Shown here in pieces: positions 52,207 through 60,720 of a stretch of 64,000 nucleotides of DNA (positions are counted from its first letter, which is position 1; every line of letters starts with the position of its first letter). Origin of the DNA: Chloroflexota bacterium (GTDB taxonomy: Bacteria; Chloroflexota; Anaerolineae; Anaerolineales; Villigracilaceae); the NCBI GenBank assembly GCA_021787595.1, contig JAJYLQ010000016.1, positions 41,739 to 105,738 of the forward strand. The letters run 5' to 3'. The notes below the pieces were generated by a model that was not told the DNA's origin, searched no databases, and was given only the letters and a program-made list of their open reading frames with translations. The position numbers and the translations under genes were made by a program.

Positions 52207-53304
52207 TTATTTCTTTTCTTCTTTGTCCGCCGGCGGCTGCTCCTTGAAACGGCTGCGCATGTCCTGAACTTTCGACCGCAAATCCTGGAAGAAATCGCTG
52301 TCCACGATTTCCTGCACCTGCGTCTCCAGCTTCGAATGATCAATCATGATCTCCAACTGGGCGACGCGTGCGCGCAGGGCCTGCTCACGGCTGTAAACTT
52401 TTCCCACCATTAATTCGAACACGTTGGCGAGTTTATCCACTTCATCCTGCACGCGAGTGGAATACAGCTTGGAGAAATCCAGGTCATAATCGCCGCCGCC
52501 GATGCGGTCTGCCAGGCTGGTCAATTGCAGGACGGGTCTCGTCACGCTGGCCGCCACCAAACCGACCACGACGATCAATAGCAGCAAGGCGCCTCCAAAG
52601 ACCAGCAGCGTGCTGCGCCGCACATTGTTCTGCAGCTGGATCACATTGGCCGCGCACATGTCAACGCCCACCGCGCCGACCGGCTGGCCCGCCGAGTTGT
52701 AGATCGGCGCGTACCCGGAAAGCCACGTGCCCCATTGATCGGACCAAAGCTGCGTCTCCACGCCAGGCTGCTTGACACCCGCCAGCATCGTCGGCGAGAG
52801 GCCATCGGCCCAGGTGTAGGCTTCGCCCAATGCGGGGCGGCTGGAAGGCGGTATCTGGCAATCGCTCAGCGCGCCGGACCGGGTACTGCCTGGTTTTTCC
52901 GTCGAGCCGGGCGGGAGCGCCGCGCTGACCACAAAATGCACCCGGTCTGTTTCGCCGGGCAATTGAACAAAGGTGTAAACCCCGGAGGCCTTCGGGTTGG
53001 TGGCCTTGACCGAACGCAGCCAATTGGCGATCTGGGTATACGCCGCATCATCAATTTGTCCATGTTGATACAGGTTCGTGTGCTCATCCCCATTGACCCC
53101 GGCGGCGGCAGTCTCCGCAGTGGCAAGCAGATCGCGCCGCAGGTTTTGCATCATCATGTTGGTGACGAAATTATCCAGCCACAAATAAAGCGCGGCAAAA
53201 GAAATCAGAACCAGCACAGCCAATCCGGCGATCAATTTGGTGCGCAGGCTGACGAAAACAGTATGCTTTTCTTTTTTAGTGACAGGTTGGGTGGTCTCGC
53301 TCAT
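52207..53304 (-). CDS. Cache-HAMP membrane sensor with the shared coiled-coil tail
   Basis: 365 residues. TM1 is at about 24-45 and TM2 at about 230-253, with a Cache-like extracellular domain between them (VYTFVQLPGETDRVHFVVSA, GYAPIYNSAGQPVGAVGVDM). Then HAMP (about 252-305: VTRPVLQLTSLADRIGGGDY) and a coiled-coil ending in VQEIVDSDFFQDLRSKVQDM. There is no kinase, MCP or cyclase output domain, so the shared tail must pass on the signal. The ATG overlaps the stop of the GNAT gene by 4 bp (53301-53304). Confidence 0.82.
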   Translation of the reverse strand: MSETTQPVTKKEKHTVFVSLRTKLIAGLAVLVLISFAALYLWLDNFVTNMMMQNLRRDLLATAETAAAGVNGDEHTNLYQHGQIDDAAYTQIANWLRSVKATNPKASGVYTFVQLPGETDRVHFVVSAALPPGSTEKPGSTRSGALSDCQIPPSSRPALGEAYTWADGLSPTMLAGVKQPGVETQLWSDQWGTWLSGYAPIYNSAGQPVGAVGVDMCAANVIQLQNNVRRSTLLVFGGALLLLIVVVGLVAASVTRPVLQLTSLADRIGGGDYDLDFSKLYSTRVQDEVDKLANVFELMVGKVYSREQALRARVAQLEIMIDHSKLETQVQEIVDSDFFQDLRSKVQDMRSRFKEQPPADKEEKK

Positions 53305-54035
53305 GAGTGGTCTCCGACAAGAGATGAAAGAGAATTACGGACAAATTCATGGTCTTCCTTCAAACGATATACATCCAAGTATAATCCATGCACCAGGTCA
53401 ACGATATCCAGGTTGGTCCTTTGGATGCCAGCGGATGAGGGAATCAAGACCAGGTGCATGGGGCGGGGAGATTCATCCTTCAGGGCCGCGGGGTTGATGT
53501 AACTTACGTCCTCGATCATGACGGGTTCGATGAATGGCACCGGCAAAACGATGCCGCCGCATTGACGATGGAACTGCAAACGTCTCTCATCGGCCAGGCG
53601 ATCCGCTTCGGATTTCGCGTCCACCGAACGCCCGACTTCCACGAGATAACCAATCGAGGCGGGCCTGCCAAATTGCCGCGCGTCCAGGTCGAGTTGTTCC
53701 AGTGTCTGTTTCACCAGCCATTTGCCCAGTCCCTGTCCGCGGGCTCGATCCAGCAAGCCAATGTAAGCGCCATGGCCGAACTCCCGCGTGATGATGAAAC
53801 TGAACACGCGTAAACCCACCCATTCCTCATTCTGCTGAACCAGCCAGACGTGATCGAACGTGTTGGGATGCGATGGGTGTCTCTGCTGCGCGCAGGCGCG
53901 GATGTATGGAACATAGCGATGGTCTTCAGGAAAAATCTTCAGAAAGAGTTCGCAGGCAGCATCCAGAAGGGGCGAATCGGCGCCAATGACCTCATGCAGG
54001 CGCGCGCCGTTCGGGCCATGTTTTTCAAGCGGCAT
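53301..54035 (-). CDS. GNAT-like acetyltransferase
   Basis: 244 residues. The start ATG at 54035 overlaps the upstream gene's end and has GGAG upstream. The GNAT core is in the first half: LVQQNEEWVGLRVFSF, YIGLLDRARGQGLGKWLV with the acetyl-CoA loop RGQGLGK, and LVEVGRSVDAKSEADRL. The C-terminal 80 residues (VMIEDVSYINPAALKDES) are an extension typical of a GNAT subgroup. Substrate unknown. Directly upstream of the Cache sensor. Confidence 0.75.
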   Translation of the reverse strand: MPLEKHGPNGARLHEVIGADSPLLDAACELFLKIFPEDHRYVPYIRACAQQRHPSHPNTFDHVWLVQQNEEWVGLRVFSFIITREFGHGAYIGLLDRARGQGLGKWLVKQTLEQLDLDARQFGRPASIGYLVEVGRSVDAKSEADRLADERRLQFHRQCGGIVLPVPFIEPVMIEDVSYINPAALKDESPRPMHLVLIPSSAGIQRTNLDIVDLVHGLYLDVYRLKEDHEFVRNSLSSLVGDHS

Positions 54036-54627
54036 CCACGCGCTCCGGAACAACGGGCCAGCCCGTCCAATGATCGGCAAAAGCGTAGAGGTCCCACCAG
54101 GCACGCGGCAAAACCGGCACAAGGTCCAGCCAGACGCGCTTCATCTTTTCTGCAAACTGCGGATTCAGAAATGACAGGGATGGACAGTTCTCGCCCAGTT
54201 CCCATTCCAATTCATCGCGATAGTTCAGCGCGGGAAGCAGCGGGAAGGTGCGGCAGTCCAGCGGGTTGTGGTCATGGATGCCGCATTGCAGATTCTCCTT
54301 CAGGAACGGGCAGGGCCTGCCGAGATCCAACATGCCGATCTCGACGGTTGTTTCAGAATCGAACGGGATTGACCAGAGGCGAAAAAGTTCGGGCGGGACG
54401 CCGGTCTTCTCGATGATGTATTCCATCTCAAAAGGAAGCAGCACCACGATGGGACTTGCGATGTCGCGCGATTGCATGTGACGCATGCCGGCGCGCGGAC
54501 AGCACCGCGCCTGGCACAATTCAAGACATTTCAAATTGCTGGATGGAATGGATTTCTCCTGCTCAAGGATCTGGTCGAAGCGCTTGAACCAGTCCTCCTT
54601 GAGTTGTTCGATGCGGTCCGTTTTCAA
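54025..54627 (-). CDS. YkgJ-family Cys-cluster protein
   Basis: 200 residues. Cys cluster CLELCQARCCP (about residues 34-44), then GRPCPFLKENLQCGIHDHNP and DCRTFP. This is the CxBx/YkgJ zinc- or iron-chelating domain, here in a longer variant. Role unknown; related proteins bind metal for Fe-S or protein-modification enzymes. It overlaps the GNAT gene by 11 bp, and the two may work together. Confidence 0.82.
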   Translation of the reverse strand: MKTDRIEQLKEDWFKRFDQILEQEKSIPSSNLKCLELCQARCCPRAGMRHMQSRDIASPIVVLLPFEMEYIIEKTGVPPELFRLWSIPFDSETTVEIGMLDLGRPCPFLKENLQCGIHDHNPLDCRTFPLLPALNYRDELEWELGENCPSLSFLNPQFAEKMKRVWLDLVPVLPRAWWDLYAFADHWTGWPVVPERVDAA

Positions 54628-54646
54628 GATAACTCCTAACGATAAA

Positions 54647-55999
54647 CTAGAATTCTATTCCGTCCAGGGCGCTCTTGCGGCGCGGGCGTGTCAACCGCCA
54701 GCCCAGCAGGCTTTGATCATAATTTTTCCGCAGGCGGATGGCGAACCAAACAGCAATCAACGAAGCCAGAATAGCCATGCCAAGATAAACGTATAACTTC
54801 AAGTCCGGCGAGATGAGGCCGCCGGCGCTGAGGAAAAGCAAAAATCCAAGAACGAGCGAGCCGACGATGGTGGAAATATCATAGAAATAGCGGTCAATCA
54901 TCACGGCAACGCGGCCGCGGCGTTCGTCAGGGACAAGGTTCTGCAGGGACTTGCGCGCCGGTTCATCCCACGATTGCTGGACGAGCCGCCCAAGATAACG
55001 GGCAATCGCCGCACCGTAAACGCCGGGCATCAAAATGGCTGTCCCTGCGCCCAAAGCCAGGGCAATGGGCTGAATGATAAATGAACTTTTCAATCCAATT
55101 TTTTCCAGATAGCGGTTGGAAATAAAGGCCTGGACCAGCAGGGTGCTGACAATCAGGATGATCTTGAAGCTTCCGTAAAAGGTCTGGAATTGAAGCGGGT
55201 TCTTGGAGACGGCCTGGTCCACCGAAGACAGGAAGTGATATTCGATGACCGTAAACGCCAGGCCCGTGAGCAGCATACACACGGCGAGAAAACCAAAGAT
55301 CGGCACATTCCTGATGTAATCCGCGCCGACGCTGATGGTCTGTTTAAGATCGAATGTTTTTTCGTGCGCCTGGCGGGCGTTCACGGTCACTCTGGAGAAG
55401 GCAATTTCGAGGATCAGCAGGCCGATCAATAAGACCACAGCGCCGATCGGCAAAAGCGAAGGCGGATCGCCGCCGCTCCTTTGCAGGATCCAGCCGGAAA
55501 GAGCCGCGAGGCCGTTTCCTAAGATGGAGCCTATCGCGGTCCCCATCAGAATGACCGGATAGAGTCGTTTGGCTTCCGCAGCGTTATACAAATCGTTGAC
55601 CATGGCCCAAAACGCCAGCGGAAAGATGGCATAGAATTGATCGGTCAAAATGTAGAGCAGCGTGTAAGAGAACCAGTCCGGCGCGCCGATGGCAAAGACA
55701 AAACGCAAAATGATATAAAGGATGGCAAAGCCGATGGTCAGCCATTTCACCAGTCTGAGGCGCTCCATTCGATCCACAGCCATGGCGTACATGCCTGCCG
55801 TGAAAAGGGAAATCACCATGTCCACGATCCACAGCCAGACGATGTTGCTTGGGCCGACTTTGCTGACAAATCCTCCTGTTGCGATCACATCCGATAATTC
55901 CAGGACAAGCGTGGTTACCGCAAGCGCCGCAAGGAGGGAAAAGACCAGCTTGCGTTCTTCGGGCCTGACGTTCAAAATTTGAGAATGTCCGAGGCTCAT
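54647..55999 (-). CDS. Twelve-TM carrier (nucleotide-transporter-like/MFS)
   Basis: 450 residues, about 12 membrane helices. The signature ELSDVIATGGFVSKVGP (about residues 34-50) and the tail (RPRRKSALDGIEF) resemble the bacterial Npt1/Npt2-like MFS group found in non-parasitic bacteria, where ATP/ADP exchange is not shown. I set the start at an ATG with AGAAGGA upstream; a TTG 30 bp earlier (56029) is possible. A TATAAT lies on the minus strand at about 56182-56187. Confidence 0.7.
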   Translation of the reverse strand: MSLGHSQILNVRPEERKLVFSLLAALAVTTLVLELSDVIATGGFVSKVGPSNIVWLWIVDMVISLFTAGMYAMAVDRMERLRLVKWLTIGFAILYIILRFVFAIGAPDWFSYTLLYILTDQFYAIFPLAFWAMVNDLYNAAEAKRLYPVILMGTAIGSILGNGLAALSGWILQRSGGDPPSLLPIGAVVLLIGLLILEIAFSRVTVNARQAHEKTFDLKQTISVGADYIRNVPIFGFLAVCMLLTGLAFTVIEYHFLSSVDQAVSKNPLQFQTFYGSFKIILIVSTLLVQAFISNRYLEKIGLKSSFIIQPIALALGAGTAILMPGVYGAAIARYLGRLVQQSWDEPARKSLQNLVPDERRGRVAVMIDRYFYDISTIVGSLVLGFLLFLSAGGLISPDLKLYVYLGMAILASLIAVWFAIRLRKNYDQSLLGWRLTRPRRKSALDGIEF

Positions 56000-56029
56000 G
56001 GCTTCCTTCTGAATATTGGGTTTTTCCAA

Positions 56030-56390
56030 CTATAAAAACAGCCAAAATTAGTATCTTCTCAATAATTCGGGGTGGCTCTTTAAAGTGACCGCCACATATG
56101 GAAACAATTGCTTTGGTAACGCATTTTTGTCACCTGTGGGGGTGGTATTTTGGGGCTTCCCCCATTTATTGAGATGATACCAAAATTATACTTTGCGGCC
56201 TGTCCAAATGACTTACAGGATGGTTGTAAAAGGAATACCGCAACTGGGACGGTTTCGATGAAACCCGTATTCTCGACATTCCGGCTGAACACCTTCATTC
56301 ATGACACAAATTCATGGCTTTGAGTTACACGTGGAATAGTCGCGAAACCGGACGCGCAAGGGTCGGCCCTGCTCTCCGCAAAACGTGCAG
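56030..56390. other. Intergenic, upstream of the carrier gene
   Basis: Contains a minus-strand TATAAT (around 56182-56187) that could serve the carrier gene. I see no gene. The sequence after about 56300 leads into the terminator and the distal end of the CRISPR array. Confidence 0.4.
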
Positions 56391-56427
56391 CGAATCAAAA
56401 AAGCCCGCGGAGGGCTTTTTTGATTCG
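56391..56427. terminator. Perfect hairpin at the distal end of the CRISPR array
   Basis: CGAATCAAAAAAGCCC (56391-56406), loop GCGGA, GGGCTTTTTTGATTCG (56412-56427): a perfect 16-bp stem with T-run. It would stop a CRISPR transcript coming from the right. Confidence 0.85.
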
Positions 56428-56468
56428 TCTTTCGCGCTTCTTTCGCTGCGGCGCGGTAATTCAGACCA

Positions 56469-56984
56469 GTTGCGTAGTTCGATAGTCTTGTAGTCACGTG
56501 GTTGTTTCAATCCTTTGCATCGAGGCGTAGTGATTCGGACTGAACCTTCCGAAGGCTTCAAACCTTCGGAAGGTTGGTAAGTTTCAATCCTCTTCGCGAA
56601 GCACGCCGAAGGCGAAGTCGAGGCGTGGTGATTCAGGCTAGTTGCGTAGTTCGATAGTCTTGTAGTCACATGGTTGTCTCAACCCTTTGCATCGAGGCGT
56701 AGTGATTCGGACTGAACCTTCCGAAGGCTTCAAACCTTCGGAAGGTTGGTAAGTTTCAATCCTCTTCGCGAAGCACGCCGAAGGCGAAGTCGAGGCGTGG
56801 TGATTCAGGCTAGTTGCGTAGTTCGATAGTCTTGTAGTCACATGGTTGTCTCAACCCTTTGCATCGAGGCGTAGTGATTCGGACTGAACCTTCCGAAGGC
56901 TTCAAACCTTCGGAAGGTTGGTAAGTTTCAATCCTCTTCGCGAAGCACGCCGAAGGCGAAGTCGAGGCGTGGTGATTCAGACCG
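56469..56984. repeat. Three tandem 172-bp units with degenerate CRISPR repeats
   Basis: Units start at 56469, 56641 and 56813 (GTTGCGTAGTTCGATAGTC), spaced exactly 172 bp. Each holds a diverged short CRISPR repeat (56504-56540 in unit 1), a palindromic spacer (AACCTTCCGAAGG facing CCTTCGGAAGGTT), a long repeat variant (56581-56638) and a normal spacer. Units 2 and 3 share mutations (GTCTCAACCC) absent from unit 1. Confidence 0.85.
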
Positions 56985-59900
56985 CTTGCATTTTGATGCT
57001 GCTCGGCGCAGAGACAGCCTGTTTCAATCCTCTAAGTCGAGGCGTGGTGATTCAGACAAAGTCGGCTGGAGGAACCCTGCTTGTGGTTCTCATTGTTTCA
57101 ATCCTCTAAGTCGAGGCGTGGTGATTCAGACCGTCATGCCACAACAGGTGCAGTTGCTGACTAATTTTCGTTTCAATCCTCTAAGTCGAGGCGTGGTGAT
57201 TCAGACTTGGCCAACAAGTACACCGATCAGGTGTGGCTTAATGGGTTTCAATCCTCTAAGTCGAGGCGTGGTGATTCAGACAAAGTCGGCTGGAGGAACC
57301 CTGCTTGTGGTTCTCATTGTTTCAATCCTCTAAGTCGAGGCGTGGTGATTCAGACCGTCATGCCACAACAGGTGCAGTTGCTGACTAATTTTCGTTTCAA
57401 TCCTCTAAGTCGAGGCGTGGTGATTCAGACTTGTTTGCACCGGCGGGAATTGGCAGATCACCCATTTAGTTTCAATCCTCTAAGTCGAGGCGTGGTGATT
57501 CAGACAAGTTCCGCTGCCCGAAAAGGTGGTTGAACTGCCAAGTTTCAATCCTCTAAGTCGAGGCGTGGTGATTCAGACCCGGCGTTCTTGGTGAGTCCAT
57601 TTGATAACCAGAGTTTCAATCCTCTAAGTCGAGGCGTGGTGATTCAGACCCCACCCGGTGGTCCGTGGATGGTCGAAGGCATCACGAGTTTCAATCCTCT
57701 AAGTCGAGGCGTGGTGATTCAGACGTTCTCGACTGGCTGGAAGTCACATTCAATCAGGAGTTTCAATCCTCTAAGTCGAGGCGTGGTGATTCAGACTGAC
57801 ACCCAGCGCTTCCGGCTCATGCCGTGATGGTGAGTTTCAATCCTCTAAGTCGAGGCGTGGTGATTCAGACCCTGAGCAGCCAAGTTGACAATTTGAACGG
57901 CAGTGTGGGTTTCAATCCTCTAAGTCGAGGCGTGGTGATTCAGACTTCACACCGTCCAGGCACCTAGCATGGGCTCCTACGAGTTTCAATCCTCTAAGTC
58001 GAGGCGTGGTGATTCAGACTGCCGGAAGCACTGCGGAAGAAATGTATGTGTTACGTTTCAATCCTCTAAGTCGAGGCGTGGTGATTCAGACGTGTGCGCC
58101 GGCGCAAGCAACGACACCCCCAACAGTTAGTTTCAATCCTCTAAGTCGAGGCGTGGTGATTCAGACTGACACTCTATCGGGCGGAGGAACGGCAACTCTT
58201 CTGCGTTTCAATCCTCTAAGTCGAGGCGTGGTGATTCAGACTTTCGTCTCGAGCATGCAAGGCTGATCCAAAACAGTGTTTCAATCCTCTAAGTCGAGGC
58301 GTGGTGATTCAGACCATGCAAGGCTGATCCAAACAGTCAGGCATGTATTGAGTTTCAATCCTCTAAGTCGAGGCGTGGTGATTCAGACTTGCGTTCTTTG
58401 CGCTGACCTGGCCACTGTGGGTGTTGGTTTCAATCCTCTAAGTCGAGGCGTGGTGATTCAGACGAGTCTGGCACTATCAACGAAAACAGGATAAGCTCAC
58501 CGTTTCAATCCTCTAAGTCGAGGCGTGGTGATTCAGACTCTTCGCAGACGACCGGCATAAATTCATCAACTCGGGGGTTTCAATCCTCTAAGTCGAGGCG
58601 TGGTGATTCAGACCCTCGCGGTCATTGGGCAAAAGATCTTGACGTACTTGTTTCAATCCTCTAAGTCGAGGCGTGGTGATTCAGACCAGAGGACTTCGTT
58701 AACTATTCCCAATAGGAGAAAAAAGTTTCAATCCTCTAAGTCGAGGCGTGGTGATTCAGACTTGGCCGGGTTTGCTGTTGGTGGCGGCAGTCATAGTTTC
58801 AATCCTCTAAGTCGAGGCGTGGTGATTCAGACGCACAACAACGGAGATGGGTCCAGGTGGTAGAGTAACAAGTTTCAATCCTCTAAGTCGAGGCGTGGTG
58901 ATTCAGACGTGCGGGACACCCTGGAATCGCAACCAGAATTTATTGTTTCAATCCTCTAAGTCGAGGCGTGGTGATTCAGACTCACATGACGGCGAGATGC
59001 TCGGTGATGGCCAAACTTGTTTCAATCCTCTAAGTCGAGGCGTGGTGATTCAGACTTTTTGTATATTTTTCTCCCCAACCTTTCTTTCCTACCGTTTCAA
59101 TCCTCTAAGTCGAGGCGTGGTGATTCAGACTTGGGCGTTTGTTGCCCCTCGCCTTTGGCGTGTTCGTTTCAATCCTCTAAGTCGAGGCGTGGTGATTCAG
59201 ACTTTTTTAGCTCTGATTTCAATATCTAAGCAACCCAAGAGTTTCAATCCTCTAAGTCGAGGCGTGGTGATTCAGACTAACGGTCATGGGGATCGTATTG
59301 AACGCAACGAAGCAGGTTTCAATCCTCTAAGTCGAGGCGTGGTGATTCAGACTTGCCAGCCTCCGGTTCAACACCAGAGGTATACAAGTTTCAATCCTCT
59401 AAGTCGAGGCGTGGTGATTCAGACTAGCGCACCCGCTTCACCGACAATGGCACCGTTCACGTTTCAATCCTCTAAGTCGAGGCGTGGTGATTCAGACCCA
59501 AATGCCTGTTTGAATCAGGCTTTTGCGACAGTGAATCGTTTCAATCCTCTAAGTCGAGGCGTGGTGATTCAGACTCGGCCCGATCATGGCGCCCCGTTGC
59601 GCCGGGATAGGTTTCAATCCTCTAAGTCGAGGCGTGGTGATTCAGACCATTGCGCCTGTGCGTGAACAGGATGTGCGTCTCAGTTTCAATCCTCTAAGTC
59701 GAGGCGTGGTGATTCAGACCGGTTTCCTCTTGGTGACAAAAGCCGACTGGGTAGTTTCAATCCTCTAAGTCGAGGCGTGGTGATTCAGACTCAAACCGAA
59801 ATCCCTTTACCGGGATGGACTGCTTGCCAGTTTCAATCCTCTAAGTCGAGGCGTGGTGATTCAGACGAAAAGTACGTAAGATATCCAAACGGGAACCCAA

Positions 59901-60160
59901 TTCGTTTCAATCCTCTAAGTCGAGGCGTGGTGATTCAGACCCCGATCCAGCCCAAGAACCCTCCCCAACCCCCTGGTTTCAATCCTCTAAGTCGAGGCGT
60001 GGTGATTCAGACCTGTATCACGACGTAACACTTGGATCCGATCTATCGCGTTTCAATCCTCTAAGTCGAGGCGTGGTGATTCAGACAAGGATGCCATGAC
60101 ATTAGCCGCCCTCGGACTAGCCCGTTTCAATCCTCTAAGTCGAGGCGTGGTGATTCAGAC
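56504..60160 (-). CRISPR. CRISPR array, 43 canonical repeats plus degenerate distal repeats
   Basis: The 37-bp repeat starts GTTTCAATCC on the plus strand and ends GTGATTCAGAC. Canonical copies run from 57021 to 60160 (I count 43), with spacers of about 34-38 bp. The transcript orientation is inferred as minus, because the reverse complement ends GGATTGAAAC, the typical 3' end giving an ATTGAAAC crRNA handle, and because degenerate repeats lie on the left. The repeat has a small stem CCTC-TAAGTC-GAGG. Left of 57021 are three long variants with a 21-nt insertion and three short variants. No cas gene lies in the window. The subtype is uncertain (repeat style fits type III or I). Confidence 0.95.
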
Positions 60161-60419
60161 TCTTGTTTTTTTGCCGCGCCGAATCACATCTGACCTTATT
60201 TTAGCACATCTTTCCGCTCAATTGTACCAGCCTTGCGAACCTCAGGGGGAGCACCCGCCAAATCCATGCAATTTCGCCATGGGCGCGTTGGATGCTGCCT
60301 CGCCGGATCGCATCCCAACGCATGGAAACGCACCCGTTCATTCGATTTCTCCATTTGCGAACGGTATCAGCTTCGATGCGAAATCCTTCACAGCCAGATC
60401 CGGCTGCACGTTGGAACGC
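60161..60419 (-). promoter_or_regulatory. Probable CRISPR leader
   Basis: Lies upstream of the first repeat in the minus direction. The part next to the array is A-rich on the minus strand (AAAAAAACAAGA) and has a -10-like TAAAAT (60203-60198). No gene is credible here. Confidence 0.5.
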
Positions 60420-60486
60420 GGCGCCACTCGCAACGACATTCACTTCGCAGTGGGTGAGGGAACTTATATTTTTTGCGAACTCGAAT
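60420..60486. repeat. Dispersed repeat family A, short copy
   Basis: 'cactcgcaacgacattcac', then 'gagggaacttatattttttgcgaactcg' matches the end of the copies at 2227 and 14737. Confidence 0.6.
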
Positions 60487-60497
60487 GAGCCAAACTT

Positions 60498-60579
60498 CAA
60501 TGCCTTTGCCATTTGTGGGACAATTTGGCAAATTGTCCCTACGTTCGCCGCTCCCGATACCGCATTGCCGACGGTATTG
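60498..60579. repeat. MITE-like element B, degraded copy
   Basis: Shares 'atttgtgggacaatttggcaaattgtcc' and 'acgttcgccgctcccgat' with 5469-5556. Its ends CAATGCCTTTGCCA and TGCCGACGGTATTG have diverged, but the inner 10-bp hairpin GGACAATTTG/CAAATTGTCC is intact. Confidence 0.7.
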
Positions 60580-60597
60580 AAACTTACGTTTGATTTA

Positions 60598-60676
60598 ATT
60601 GATGTTACGCAGTTTAGCTGGTACCGCGACATTCATGTCGCCCGTTTTGCGAGATAAATCTCGCGGTACTGCGTAA
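60598..60676. repeat. Multi-hairpin element starting with the family E end
   Basis: Starts ATTGATGTTACGCA (60598-60611), identical to the end of 49558-49710. It contains GTACCGCGA facing TCGCGGTAC, and inside these two hairpins GCGACA-TTCA-TGTCGC and GCGAGAT-AA-ATCTCGC. It ends ACTGCGTAA, so the right end is incomplete. Confidence 0.65.
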
Positions 60677-60706
60677 GGTGAGTGATTTAATTTTTTTTGG
60701 TTGTGT

Positions 60707-60712
60707 TAAAAT
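60707..60712 (+). promoter_or_regulatory. -10-like box of smpB
   Basis: TAAAAT ends 8 bp before the smpB ATG; no ribosome site follows. No clear -35 is seen behind the T-run. Confidence 0.4.
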
Positions 60713-60720
60713 GAATTCGT

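Noticed and set aside
56918..60028. Open frames rich in FNPLSRGVVIQT or FQSSKSRRGDSD over the array
   Set aside because: They are translations of the CRISPR repeat; the repeat length and absence of stops create them.
60161..60720. ssrA (tmRNA) next to smpB
   Set aside because: I could not find the tRNA-like ends or a tag frame; the region consists of repeats.
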